64,000 nt of DNA, taken from NCBI GenBank assembly GCA_000729835.1, contig JFHB01000133.1, positions 1 through 64,000 of the forward strand, in the 5' to 3' direction. The notes below the pieces were generated by a model. The model ran no database searches. It saw nothing but the letters and a program-made list of their open reading frames with translations, and was not told the origin of the DNA. Position 1 is the first letter of the stretch, and each line of letters opens with the position of its first letter. This stretch comes from Atkinsonella hypoxylon. Lineage: Eukaryota > Ascomycota > Sordariomycetes > Hypocreales > Clavicipitaceae. Shown here one piece after another: positions 23,315 through 33,300 of this stretch. Both the position numbers and the translations under genes were made by a program.

Positions 23315-24779
23315 ATGGCGGACCTTCTCAAGAATATCCTCGGCGGCGGGAAGCCCGGGAAGGCCGCCGCGAATCCCAAAGTCGACTCCGGTAAGTCTGC
23401 CATTGCGCCACCCCCTCTCCAGTCTCTGCGTCGCATCCTCTGTCCTATGCCAGAGCACACGGGGTGCAATTTTAGCTTTATTTTTTTTTTTTCCTTCCTC
23501 TCTTTGCTATGAGACCCTCGTTCGAATGCTGATTCAAAACTGTACAGACTTTGCCGACTTTGCCGGAGCTCCTGATCCTGTCGCCGAGCCTGTCCCCCAT
23601 GCTGCGACGCTCGGAAGCACTGCGGCTGGCGTTGCTGCCACGGCCAGGCCCTACACCAAGTGGTACAACGTGCACGAGCGCCACTCCCTGTCCGAGTTCA
23701 AGGCCGAGGGCGTCATTCTCGCCGTGGCGGTCTTCATCTTCGTGCTTCACATACTCGGTGCGCGGATGAACCGAGCCAAGGCCAAGTCGTGGATTCGCGC
23801 CAATGCCCCCGTGCTGCAGGGCGAGTTCGCCTTGGTGGGCTTTGGCGGCGTGCCCACCCTCGACCGCGACGACATCAACCCTGATACTCTGATCAAAGAG
23901 AAGTCCCTGTTTGAGTTTGCGACTTATGCCTCTGGGCGACAGAATATCGCCTTCTTGGACGTCAAGCTCACCATGACGAAGAAGTTTAATCCTATCCTCG
24001 GGTTCGTCGAGACGGCAGCCTCCTTCGTCTCAGACATGTTTGCCACGCCGCGGGATGTCATGGAAGCTTTCCTCTACCCCTTTGACGGCAAGGAAAACTT
24101 GACTGTCCCCGCCTTGCCCGGTTCCGAGGAGGCGCGCGCCAAGGACAGCAAGAGCGCGTACGATGGATTCGTTTGGGCGATTGTCCACAAGGAGAGCATG
24201 AAGCGTCTGCGCGAAGACCGATATGACGTCACTCTCACGGCTACCAAGGAGAACCCCAAGCTGCCCCCATGGTTGGTTGTGATGAGCGAGAGCGCCGAGG
24301 TTACAGAGACGTTGCTCACGGCAGAGCTCGTCGAGGCTGTCAGGGCCGCTGGCGACGACTTCGAGTACCTCATTGTGTCCGACCAGCCCACCGACAAGCC
24401 GACCAAGCTCGATGACACCACTCCTCGCAAGCGCATCTTCCTCAAGTACCGTCTCCCGTCGGGCAACAACTACGACGACTTGATCCCCATCTTGCACTAC
24501 TTCCTGCGCCTGCCCGATTTCCTTGTCCAGAACGCTCGCTTCCGTCCCGAGGTCCTGAAGAAGGTCCGCACCGCGCGCGAGGCCATCGTCGCCCAGATCA
24601 AGAAGGCCGCCGAGGAGGAGAAGAGCGAGGATCGTCTCTGGGAGAAGGAGAAGGCGAAGAAGGCGAAGCGTGACGCTGAGCTCAAGGGCCTGGATGCCAA
24701 GGCGCAGAAGAAATACCTTGAGAAGGAAAAGGAGAAGGAATTTCGGAGGAGCCAGAAGAAGATGACGGTGCGAGGCTAG
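23315..24779 (+). CDS. CCDC47-like ER membrane protein (DUF1682)
   Basis: Two exons (23315-23390, 23548-24779) give 435 residues. After a short N-terminus (MADLLKNILGGG) comes one hydrophobic segment at about 78-97 (AEGVILAVAVFIFVLHILG), then a globular cytosolic domain, and a C-terminal run of Lys/Glu (about 370-430) that should form a charged helix. This is the DUF1682 / CCDC47 layout. Mammalian CCDC47 is part of the PAT complex at the ribosome-translocon, which shields polar transmembrane segments during multipass protein insertion. Fungal members are usually annotated only as DUF1682 proteins. The ATG at 23315 was preferred over an in-frame upstream frame because splicing from it gives the expected N-terminus. 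Firm family call; the fungal function is inferred. Confidence 0.88.
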
Positions 24780-24975
24780 ATTGAGCGCATCTTGATTGAA
24801 ATGCGGGGGGTTTGGGGTCTACGAATTGACAGAAGTCGAAGGACTGTTAAGGGAAACGAACCTGTACGAGTAGATTTGTAGTCTGGAACAAATCAAAAAT
24901 GAAAAAAAAAAAAGAAATCAAAATTTACATTCCAACATGCCTGGCCTAGCCCTTACAAACCACAATCTGCATCTT

Positions 24976-25523
24976 TCACGACCCAAGCAGATCCTCAACC
25001 CTCTTGACCTTTTCCTCAGCACTCTGCGTCTTGTCCGTCCTACACGTAAAAAGAGTCAGCCAGGCCCGCACCTGTTACCACCAAAAGAAATAAATATAAT
25101 ATAATATAATATAATATAATATAATATATATATATAAACTCACCTCGTGCCAACCCTCAAGCTCGACTGAACCCTCACCACGCCCCGAGCATGCACAACC
25201 GCATGCGCCCTCCCAATCGCCGCCATAACGTCCGTCCAACTCCCCTCTGCACGAAAAAAAAAAATTAAACCCAAATCAGCCTTTTCTCCATGACAGGAAG
25301 GACTTACGCACCGACAGTGGTACCAGCGGCATGGAGCGTGAACTTGAGCCCGCTGGCGCGCAGGAGGCGCTGCACCGAAGCGACCTCTTCGGCCACGGAC
25401 GCGGAGCCTGTTCCGACCTGGCTTTCATTAGCTTGGTCGGATTGGGGGGAAAGAGAGACGCACGGGGATGAGGCAGAAGTCTGCGTAGCAGGTTTCTGGG
25501 AGGGGGATGGCGTCGTAGTCCAT
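24976..25523 (-). CDS. UPF0045 / Ecm15-like small protein, thiamine-binding fold
   Basis: Four small exons (25523-25464, 25417-25312, 25246-25144, 25039-24976) assemble into 110 residues and are missed by simple open-frame scanning. The product reads MDYDAIPLPETCYADFCLIP, then VGTGSASVAEEV, KFTLHAAGTT joining VEGSWTDVM, GRAHAVVHARGVVRVQSSLRVGTR and a C-terminal RTDKTQSAEEKV ending LLGS. Conserved family features are the CLIPxGT strand, the HxAGTT motif and the GVVRVQ strand. The family (MTH1187/YkoF type, yeast Ecm15) has a ferredoxin-like fold; bacterial relatives bind thiamine or HMP. Introns 1 and 2 both use GTGCGT donors; intron 3 contains an ATATAAT-type repeat at about 25091-25138. Spliced reconstruction is convincing because every junction restores the family sequence. 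Confidence 0.85.
25091..25138. repeat. (ATAAT)n then (AT)n repeat inside an intron
   Basis: About 48 bp of TATAATATAAT units ending in alternating TA. It sits inside intron 3 of the UPF0045 gene, a few bases from its donor. Confidence 0.9.
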
Positions 25524-26070
25524 TGGATGATGGATGGTGAGGGCAACGGGGTTTATCTGATGGACTTGCGTTGGCATGGGCGTTTGTGGTCGGGAAGGGG
25601 ACTTGATGGTGTTTTTTTTTTTTGAAACGTGGTATTTCTGCTAGGCTGATTCTATGACGCTGCAATCATTGCATGCTTGTCAACGGATGCATCTACCGGT
25701 GCTTTCCGTCGCTGGCAGGTCAAGACAAGGGTACCTACCAATAGACATGACACTCTGTACATACATTATGAAACATGAAATGTGGCTAACCCTTGTTCTT
25801 GTATGCATTATGTGGGGTATTGCTAGATTAGCCCTGTTTCCAAGGGCGTCACGTCATTTATGCCGGTCAGGCTCCAGCCGGCTATACTATTGAACAACCT
25901 CTAGAACAAGTCTGTAAGCAAGCGCAATGCCACCCAAAAACGCCTCGCTTCCAAAAAAATATTCAAAAAAAAAAATTTTTTTGAAAACAAACATGGCAAA
26001 AAAAATATAACCCGTCAGTAGATTTTTTCTTAAAAAAAAAGTCGTAACCTGCAACCTCGCAAGGGTACCT
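25524..26070. other. intergenic
   Basis: Spacer between the UPF0045 start and the 3' end of the phosphodiesterase gene (both minus). It contains A/T homopolymers at about 25960-26040, likely the 3' UTR or terminator region of the latter. No gene seen. Confidence 0.55.
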
Positions 26071-27192
26071 CTACACCAACAACAGAGCAGCAGAAACAAA
26101 CATCACCAATGCTCCATATCCCAATGGGCGTTGCTGAGCAAGTGTACTGCCAAGCGACTGACTGTCGCTCTGAACGGTGGCCCGACCCGTGGCATCACTG
26201 ACGCCATTCATCGTGTCCAACGCGGCAATGACATCGCCCTTGTTCCAGAAATCCACGAGGACGAAATTAGGGGCCTTGTTCCACTCGGTCTTGCATTCCT
26301 GGAGATGCCTGCCCAGGTTGCCGGGGGCGGTGGTAGCAGCACTGTTGACGGTGTCAATGGCAGACACGTCGGGAAGGTCGACGCCAGACAGCACGCTCTG
26401 GCCCTTGAAGTGGTTGACGAGGCTCATGAAGCCGGCGGACAGGGCGCTCGAGGCGGGCTTGGCGCGAGACGGTCGGTCGGCGGTACAGTTGAAGCCATTG
26501 ATATCGGTGACTTCGAACGGGGTCTCGAAGACGTGATCGAACTCGGGGAGGAGGTAGGGTGTCGAAGAGGCGTACTGCATGTTTGTGACAAACGTGACGA
26601 GGCGGGTGTTGGCGCTGATCATGGACTGCAACGTCGGCCACGTGGAGGAGAGTGTGTCGGAGGCCGGCTTGTAGGCCATCGAGGCGAGTCCAGAGCTCTC
26701 AAAGGCAGAGCCAAAGTCGGACGCCGGCGCGCTGTCAGAGTTGACGAGCACAAGGGTGACGACTTCGTTGGGGTTCCTGACCATCCACGCGTTGATCTTG
26801 GCCAGCCAGGACTCGAGGGCTCCGGCATCGAGAAGGCCGCACGACGTGTGGCACAGCTCAAGCGTAGTGTTGGGCTTGTGAACCTGCGCCTGGAGGACAC
26901 GCAGGCCCGAGTCGAGCGCGAGGGTTGCGTTCTGGAATTGGTTTCCGGCCAGCGAGTTGTCTGTGCTCTGGTCTCGCAGGAAGGCACTGTCGTGGACGCC
27001 CATGTAGGTGATGGCGTTGTAGGGACGATCACAGAGAGTGGGCGAGTTGTTGCATGCTCTGCCTGTTGTCGACGTCGATGTCGATGCTGCTGCGGCTGAT
27101 GATGAGACTGTCTGGGCTTGGGGCAGAGCTTGGCACGAAGAAGCTGCTAGGGCTGCGAGGACGAATTTCGGTAGAGGGGGAAGCAGAAGCAT
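26071..27192 (-). CDS. secreted PLC-like phosphodiesterase, possibly GPI-anchored
   Basis: A single exon of 373 residues. It begins with a hydrophobic signal sequence (KFVLAALAASSCQA), then a Ser/Ala/Thr-rich linker, then a TIM-barrel phosphodiesterase domain. His67 in GVHDSAF and His115 in LCHTSCG correspond to the two catalytic histidines of phosphatidylinositol-PLC X-domain relatives. Cys46 and Cys54 near the start could pair. The C-terminus ends in a hydrophobic stretch (ALVMFVSAALLLV) after a polar Ser/Gln region, fitting a GPI attachment signal. An in-frame ATG 51 codons upstream exists, but only the start at 27192 puts the signal peptide at the N-terminus. Expected location: secretory pathway, membrane or cell wall. 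The substrate is unknown; fungal members of this group lack the calcium-binding C2/EF-hand parts of signalling PLCs. Confidence 0.82.
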   Translation of the reverse strand: MLLLPPLPKFVLAALAASSCQALPQAQTVSSSAAAASTSTSTTGRACNNSPTLCDRPYNAITYMGVHDSAFLRDQSTDNSLAGNQFQNATLALDSGLRVLQAQVHKPNTTLELCHTSCGLLDAGALESWLAKINAWMVRNPNEVVTLVLVNSDSAPASDFGSAFESSGLASMAYKPASDTLSSTWPTLQSMISANTRLVTFVTNMQYASSTPYLLPEFDHVFETPFEVTDINGFNCTADRPSRAKPASSALSAGFMSLVNHFKGQSVLSGVDLPDVSAIDTVNSAATTAPGNLGRHLQECKTEWNKAPNFVLVDFWNKGDVIAALDTMNGVSDATGRATVQSDSQSLGSTLAQQRPLGYGALVMFVSAALLLV

Positions 27193-28007
27193 GATGGCTA
27201 GTGTGTTTTCACGAGCAATAGGCTGGTCTCGTGATGGGCAGAGCTGGTGGTTCTGGTTAAATCTCCTTGGAATTTTCGTCGAGCAATGAGAATGGAAACT
27301 CGAACGTAATGAGGTTCGATGTGAGAAGCGAGAAGACGAGTTCAATAGGCAGAACGGAGTGATAAAAGAAGGTCAAATCTTGAGGTTCGTTGCACCAAGT
27401 GAGAAGAAGACTTCAAAGAGGTTTCCAGATAGAGAGAGCAATACAAAACTGAACAGGAAAATAGGAAGTCTGTACAATTCGAAAACGGCAACGTCCGACA
27501 AGGCACAAGCGAGGCAGTGAAAAAAGCAATCTTTGGTCCAGACTGGTCTGGTGTCACAGATGCTGCGCCTGCTTCACTTGCGGTGCGGGCCCGCGTGTTT
27601 GACGCCACCAGTAGGTAGTTAGTTAGTTACGTACGTTACGTACCTACCCAAGATAGGTTTAGGAGGGAGCAGCAGTCTGGTCTGGTCCCCTTTTCTCTTT
27701 TTGGACCGACCAACAACTACCCGCTGGGATGAAACCCCTGCAATACAGATGAGCCCTTGAAGACTGAATGCTGAATGACTTGTGGCCTGAATTACGCAGC
27801 AGGATATGCACAACTTAAGCAACGCTAGGCAGTGGCGTGACTATCTTCATAAACCTGCTACCAGACATACTCGTACATGGGTAGTCACCCCCATCAGAGA
27901 GCTCCTCCCTCCATCGGCTACAATCAATCATGCATCATGCTCAAAGACAGCACTAGTCCAAGCTATCTCATAACAGACTGTTTAGCCTTCCATATTTTTG
28001 GTCCCAC
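27193..28007. other. intergenic
   Basis: Spacer between the phosphodiesterase start and the CDC37 3' end (both minus). It has a TAGGTAG / ACGTACGTTACGTACC cluster at about 27611-27650, related to the dispersed motif elsewhere. No gene seen. Confidence 0.6.
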
Positions 28008-29637
28008 TCACTCCGGATCAGCAACTGCCTCCGCCCTGGCCGCCGCCTCCATTTCCTTCAACTGCCTCTGCCCCTCTTCCGTCGTCGCATCAATAATCTG
28101 TTCTTCAAGACTGAGAATATGCGCCTACCAAAAAAAAAAAAAAAAAGAAAAAGAAAATTTTGTTAGCAACCACTCATCTCACTCTCACCTTCTTTCCATT
28201 CACGAAAGCAAGGATTCCAGTCACATCCAATGCACATACCTCTTGAAACAAGGCCACCAACTTCTCCGCCTCCTCCACCTTCATCTTCCCCAGCACCTTG
28301 TTCACAGAATCCAAATCGCCCGACTCGAGAGCCTCCTTCATATCCGGCTTGAACCCGTCGTAAATCTTTCGCGCCTTCTTCTCGTCCTCGTCTTGGCTTT
28401 CAGCGGCAGGTACCTTGATTTGAATCACTGTTCCCGGCTCAACGGCATGCAACTGAATCTGCTCAACGCCCTCCTCGCCCTTCTCGGATTCTTTGGCACG
28501 CTCCGCTAGAATCTCTCTTGAGCGATTCTTGATTCGCATGTACGTGTCCTGGACATCCTTGTGGAAGACGTCCTGCGCTTGGTGGCCCGGCGTCGTGATT
28601 CTCTTGAAGAACAGGCCCACACCGTCTTTGCCCAATGCCCGACAGTACTGCAGCAGCAAGGCTTGATGGACGCACTGCCGGGAGTAGTCGTCCCTGCGTT
28701 CCAGCGCGGCGTCAAACGCCAAGACCAAGAGACCGTCCGTTTCCCTCTCCGTCAGAATCTGTGGGTGCTGGGATATGAATTTGAGACTGCCGGCGTAGTC
28801 CTTGTACGGAATCTGGGCAAAGTCTTTAGCTTCTGGCGATGCCTGGATTTCCTCGTCCTTATCAACAGTGGCTTCTGAGCTGGACGCTTGTGGTGCTGAG
28901 AGGTTGAAGTCGGGGTTCAGTAGCTCGACCTCAGTGGAGGCATCCTTCTTGTCCGATGGCTTCGCTTTTACTACGTGTGAGCTGTCGAAACCAGTGTGGA
29001 TATCGGCGCTGGTGATCTTTTTGCCTTCCTCCTTCAGTAGCTTCTCGAGCTTCGATTCGGTTTCCTTCTTGATCTGCGTAATCTTCTTCCCGTGCTCTTC
29101 CAGCTCGTCGATGAATGCCTGATAACGATCCGTGCGGTTCTCCTTATCCAAAGACTTCTGAATCTCGTCGATCAAGGCGGCAAGCATTTGCGTATATGTA
29201 GTCGGCGTGCCATGATCGCTCTGTAGCCCTTCTGGTTGTGGGGGGACCATGTCTGCCTCTGGACCTGGGTTTGTCTCAACGAGGGCCTTCAGGGCGACGT
29301 TGGCTCCGCCTTGAGGTCCTGCCTCCCCGGCTTCCGTAGCATGCGACTTGAGAGACGTCACCATGGACGAAATGCGCTTCAGGAGACCATCGTGGATGGT
29401 GTTCTCGAACTTGTACGCTTCAATCTGGAGCTTCCTCTGCTGGCGTTCTTGGTGGATCTGGTGCTGTTTGGCGCGGATAAACGATCGCTTATCGACATTA
29501 GGATGGACTTCGATGTCGGAGTCGTCGCTCAGCTCCAGCGCGTCCTGTTATCCAAGCTCGTTACTACTGTGCTGAAAGTGTCGTGGCTCCTGGTTCTTGC
29601 ATTGATTACTCACCCATTTACTGTAGTCAACAGGCAT
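28008..29637 (-). CDS. CDC37: Hsp90 co-chaperone Cdc37
   Basis: Three exons (29637-29614, 29544-28240, 28124-28008) give 481 residues. The 24 bp first exon encodes MPVDYSKW, which joins DALELSDDSDIEVHPNVD, the near-invariant Cdc37 N-terminus with the CK2 sites at Ser14 and Ser17. A coiled-coil region follows, then the kinase/Hsp90-binding domain (LTERETDGLLVLAFDAAL, ALGKDGVGLFFKRI) and a C-terminal helical domain ending ATTEEGQRQLKEME. Cdc37 loads protein kinases onto Hsp90 and arrests its ATPase; it is essential in yeast. Intron 2 (115 bp) contains a long poly-T tract before its TAG acceptor; without splicing the frame stops early and the last 38 residues are lost. Assignment certain. Confidence 0.95.
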
Positions 29638-30301
29638 TTTGAAAGGTGTTGCTGGTCGTCTCTGAGCAGGGTTTCTTTCACGTGTGTGCAGAGGTTCATA
29701 TGCTATGCTATGCAACGGCAAGGAAACGAGCTCCAACCATGTGGCACAGGCAGGCAAGAAATAAAAGAGTCTGTCTTGTGTGTTTTGTCTCGTCTCGTCT
29801 CGACCCCGCCGTCTCCCACCCCGCCAATCCCACTCCCCCATCCCTCCTGGCCTCGGTGACGCAAAGGACAACATTAAAGTATTTAATTATCCCGCAGACT
29901 CCAAGCTTCATCCTCCTGCACAATTCCTTACCCGCGTCAGTCAGTGCAAAACCAGTAACAATACATATTTTTGAGAGTCAACCATATCATCATGGTGGCC
30001 CATTTGGAATTGTTGTACAAATGCGCCGTTGCCGAGGCCCTATTCTATCGTACAGGCTGAAAATCATTCGCTAACGGGCATGCGCCCCACAAATCCAGAT
30101 GATGCTGCCTGCCAACCCCCCATGTCCATGTATGCATATTGATAGCTTTGTCCAATACTCCGTTCCCAGAATTTCACGTCAGAAATAGACACATCGAGCC
30201 CATAGCAAGCAAACCATCATTCCACCGTACAAAAGCCTGTTGGCGCCTCGAATCGCCTTGTGGACACGTCTTCTTCCGTTTCAGAAAAGAACCTTTTCTC
30301 A
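29638..30301. other. intergenic
   Basis: Spacer between the CDC37 start and the MOT1 3' end (both minus). CT-rich sequence at about 29780-29860 may be part of the CDC37 promoter. No gene seen. Confidence 0.6.
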
Positions 30302-33300
30302 TCACGACATAGTCTTCATGAAGTCGTCCAGGTCGAAGCTCTCCTCATATTGCTTGCTGTCCCATAGCTCACCCAAGTCGTCCAGCCACGCCTTCTTCCC
30401 CGGTTGACGAAGATCTCCCGTCTCTATATCTACCATGTCTTCCTCTCGTCCCTCTACTTCGTTTTGTGGCTTATCAGATATTAGGTTTGGCCCAGAGTCG
30501 CCTAGGTTGAACAAGTCGAGGATCTGATCGGTATCCATCGTTGCTAATCCCGCATTCTGCTGGTTGACGACAGTCGACGCGACATCAATCTTGAACCGCT
30601 GAAGACTCAAAATCTTCTCCTCGAGTGTGCCGCGGGTAATCAGGCGGTAAACGTTAACCACCTTCTTCTGTCCGATTCTGTGTGCGCGGTCCATGGCCTG
30701 CAAGTCCTTCTGCGGGTTCCAGTCGTGTTCCACAAAGATGACCGTGTCAGCACCTGTAAGATTCAGACCTAGACCACCCACGCTGGTTGTCAGAAGCAAC
30801 ACGTCATAAGACGGATCGCTATTGAATTTGTTGACAATGTCTTGTCTTTTGTTGGCTTCCACCGATCCATCCAATCGGAGATGAGAAACTGAGGGCAGAA
30901 GCTCCTTCAGCACCTTATTTTGAACCATGTCAAGCATTTCCTTCATCTGGCAGAAGATCAAGGCTCTATGCGGCTTGATTGGCTGATACAGCGGGTCATT
31001 CACGTCTCCCTCATCACCCCCAATGCCACAATCAACTAAAAGATCCCTCAGAGCTGTGAGCTTGGGAGCGTGAATAGCATCTTCAATCGTCGTGCCCTGC
31101 TTCTGCAGAATCTTTTGTGTCTCTTCATAGACCGGGCTCCCAGGTTTCATCACCATTGCAGGAGAGTTGCAAAGCTTTCGCATGTACTGCAGTGCTTGGA
31201 AGATGTGCTGTTTGGCGTCTTTATCATCACGCCCTGCTTCTGCTTGCAGCTTCTTGCCTTGTTTCTTAGTAAAGTCCTCAAAGAGCTTCTTCTGTAGGTC
31301 GCTTAGGTCGCAGTAGTAATTTTGCAGAATCTTGGGCGGCAGGTCGTTCAAGACCTCTTCCTTGAGACGACGTAGCAAGAATGGCAGTACTTGCTTGTGC
31401 AGCGCCTCGATAGCCAGTGCTCCAGCTTCTTGCTCCTTCGACGACGCCTTGCTGAAACGGCTAGCTGCGATCGGCTTGGCAAAGCGGTCCAAGAACACCT
31501 TCTCAGCCCCGAGGAACCCGGGCATGAGAAAGTCAAATAGCGACCACAGTTCGAGCACATTGTTCTGGATAGGGGTACCAGTGAGGATGAGTCTGTGATT
31601 GCTAGCGAGTCTTTTGACTGCCTGTGTAATCTTTGCCTTTGGATTCTTGATTAAGTGGCCTTCATCCAGAACAACATAGTTCCAACTGTGCTTTTCCAAG
31701 ACGTCCGCATCGTTTCTGCACACATCATACGACGTCACGACGATATCCGTTTCACCAAGCTTGTTTCTCATCGCTCTCCGCTCCACGGGGGGGCCAACAT
31801 AGGCCATGGCGGTCAGGAAAGGTGCGTAGTTTTTGATCTCTTGCTGCCAATGCCCAGAGAGCGTGGGTGGACAGACGATGAGGGATGGCATGCGCCTGAC
31901 ATCTACGGCGCCCGTCTTGGCAAACTCCTCCTGTCGTTGATGATGGTCGCTGGCAACAATGCAAATTGTCTGCAGTGTCTTGCCCAAGCCCATGTCATCA
32001 CAAAGAATACCATGAAGATGGTATTTGTTGAGAAAGTTGAGCCAGTTGACACCTTCTTGCTGATATGATCGTAGTTCTGCCTTGATCGCTACAGGAATCT
32101 TGAATGTTTCCACTTTCTTCGGGTCCAGCAGCTGCGCAATAAAAGTTCGTTCACGATCACGGCCCTTGAGAAGCTCCTCTGACAGTCCAGGAGGATCAGG
32201 GATACCGGCCTCCAGAGGCACAAGCTTGACAAGAGTTGCGAAGGATGTAGTTGCAATGAGTCGAATTTCGTTATCAGAGTCGCTCATTCGTCCAAGCACG
32301 GGTACGATGAGGAAGATGACGTAAGGTAGAATTGCATCGCCCATCACTGCAATCAGGTGGTAGATAGCTTCGGTTACACCCTGTCGGAAGTTTAAATCAA
32401 GTGGGTTGCTAATGGAAGGTAAAACCTTCTCAACAAGGGCTGTCATGCCTTCCACCGTGATGACACTGCAAATAGTTGCCAAGCATTTCGCTGCCATGTA
32501 ACGGAATACTGACAATTCAGAGTGCAATGCTTTGATAATTAGGGGAAGCAGGCTCATGACAAACGGATACAGTGCGGCGTCGAGCGTTGGCGTCATCATT
32601 CGAATTACAGACATGGCGTCCACGATTTCCTGACCAAATGCTAGCTCTGGGTCCTTGGCCTCCAGCGGCAGATCGCCAGAGAAGGCCTTGATCAAAGGCT
32701 CTTCCATAAATACACGCAGGCTGGGAACTGTTTCCAAAAGTCGAGGCCCATATGCCTTTGACAGAATTTCCAAAGCTTCCTTGGCACCGCGTCGCGTGAT
32801 TCGGGCTGCCTTAGCCTCCCTAGCCCACTTGGCAGCGTCTGCATGATCGACTCTGTCTTCCTCCTTCTGCATAGACAGGACGCAAGAAGTTTTGGTGGCA
32901 TGAACAGGAAATTCGGGGGTCTCTGCAACTTCGACACAAGAGAACTTGACAAGGTTAGCGACGACCTTATCTGAAGGACCCTTGCGGCCCTTCTCGGCAA
33001 AGAGTTTAACAAGCTTTGCAATAGTTGCCGAGGATCGGTTTTGGAGCAGTTGGCTTTCTTCAGTCTTGACAGATTCCATAATTCCTTTGATCAATGGACT
33101 AGGTTTCTTAGGCAAAAGCTTCATTGCAACAAGGGCGCATGCAGCACCGGCCTTGATTCTTATATCGCGGGCCTCCTTGAATGCCGTGGCTTCTTCAATG
33201 GCTGTAACCGCGACGTTTCGCGCCTCCTCTAACTGCTGACTGGCAATCAGTCTTTGTCCTGGAGGCATCAATTTCTTGAGCTTCTCGTAGTCTTCCTTGA

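Noticed and set aside
26131..27099. 322-codon plus-strand frame opposite the PLC-like gene
   Set aside because: It is the complement of a GC-rich coding exon with signal peptide and catalytic histidines; the antisense translation is Gly/Arg/Val-rich without any family.
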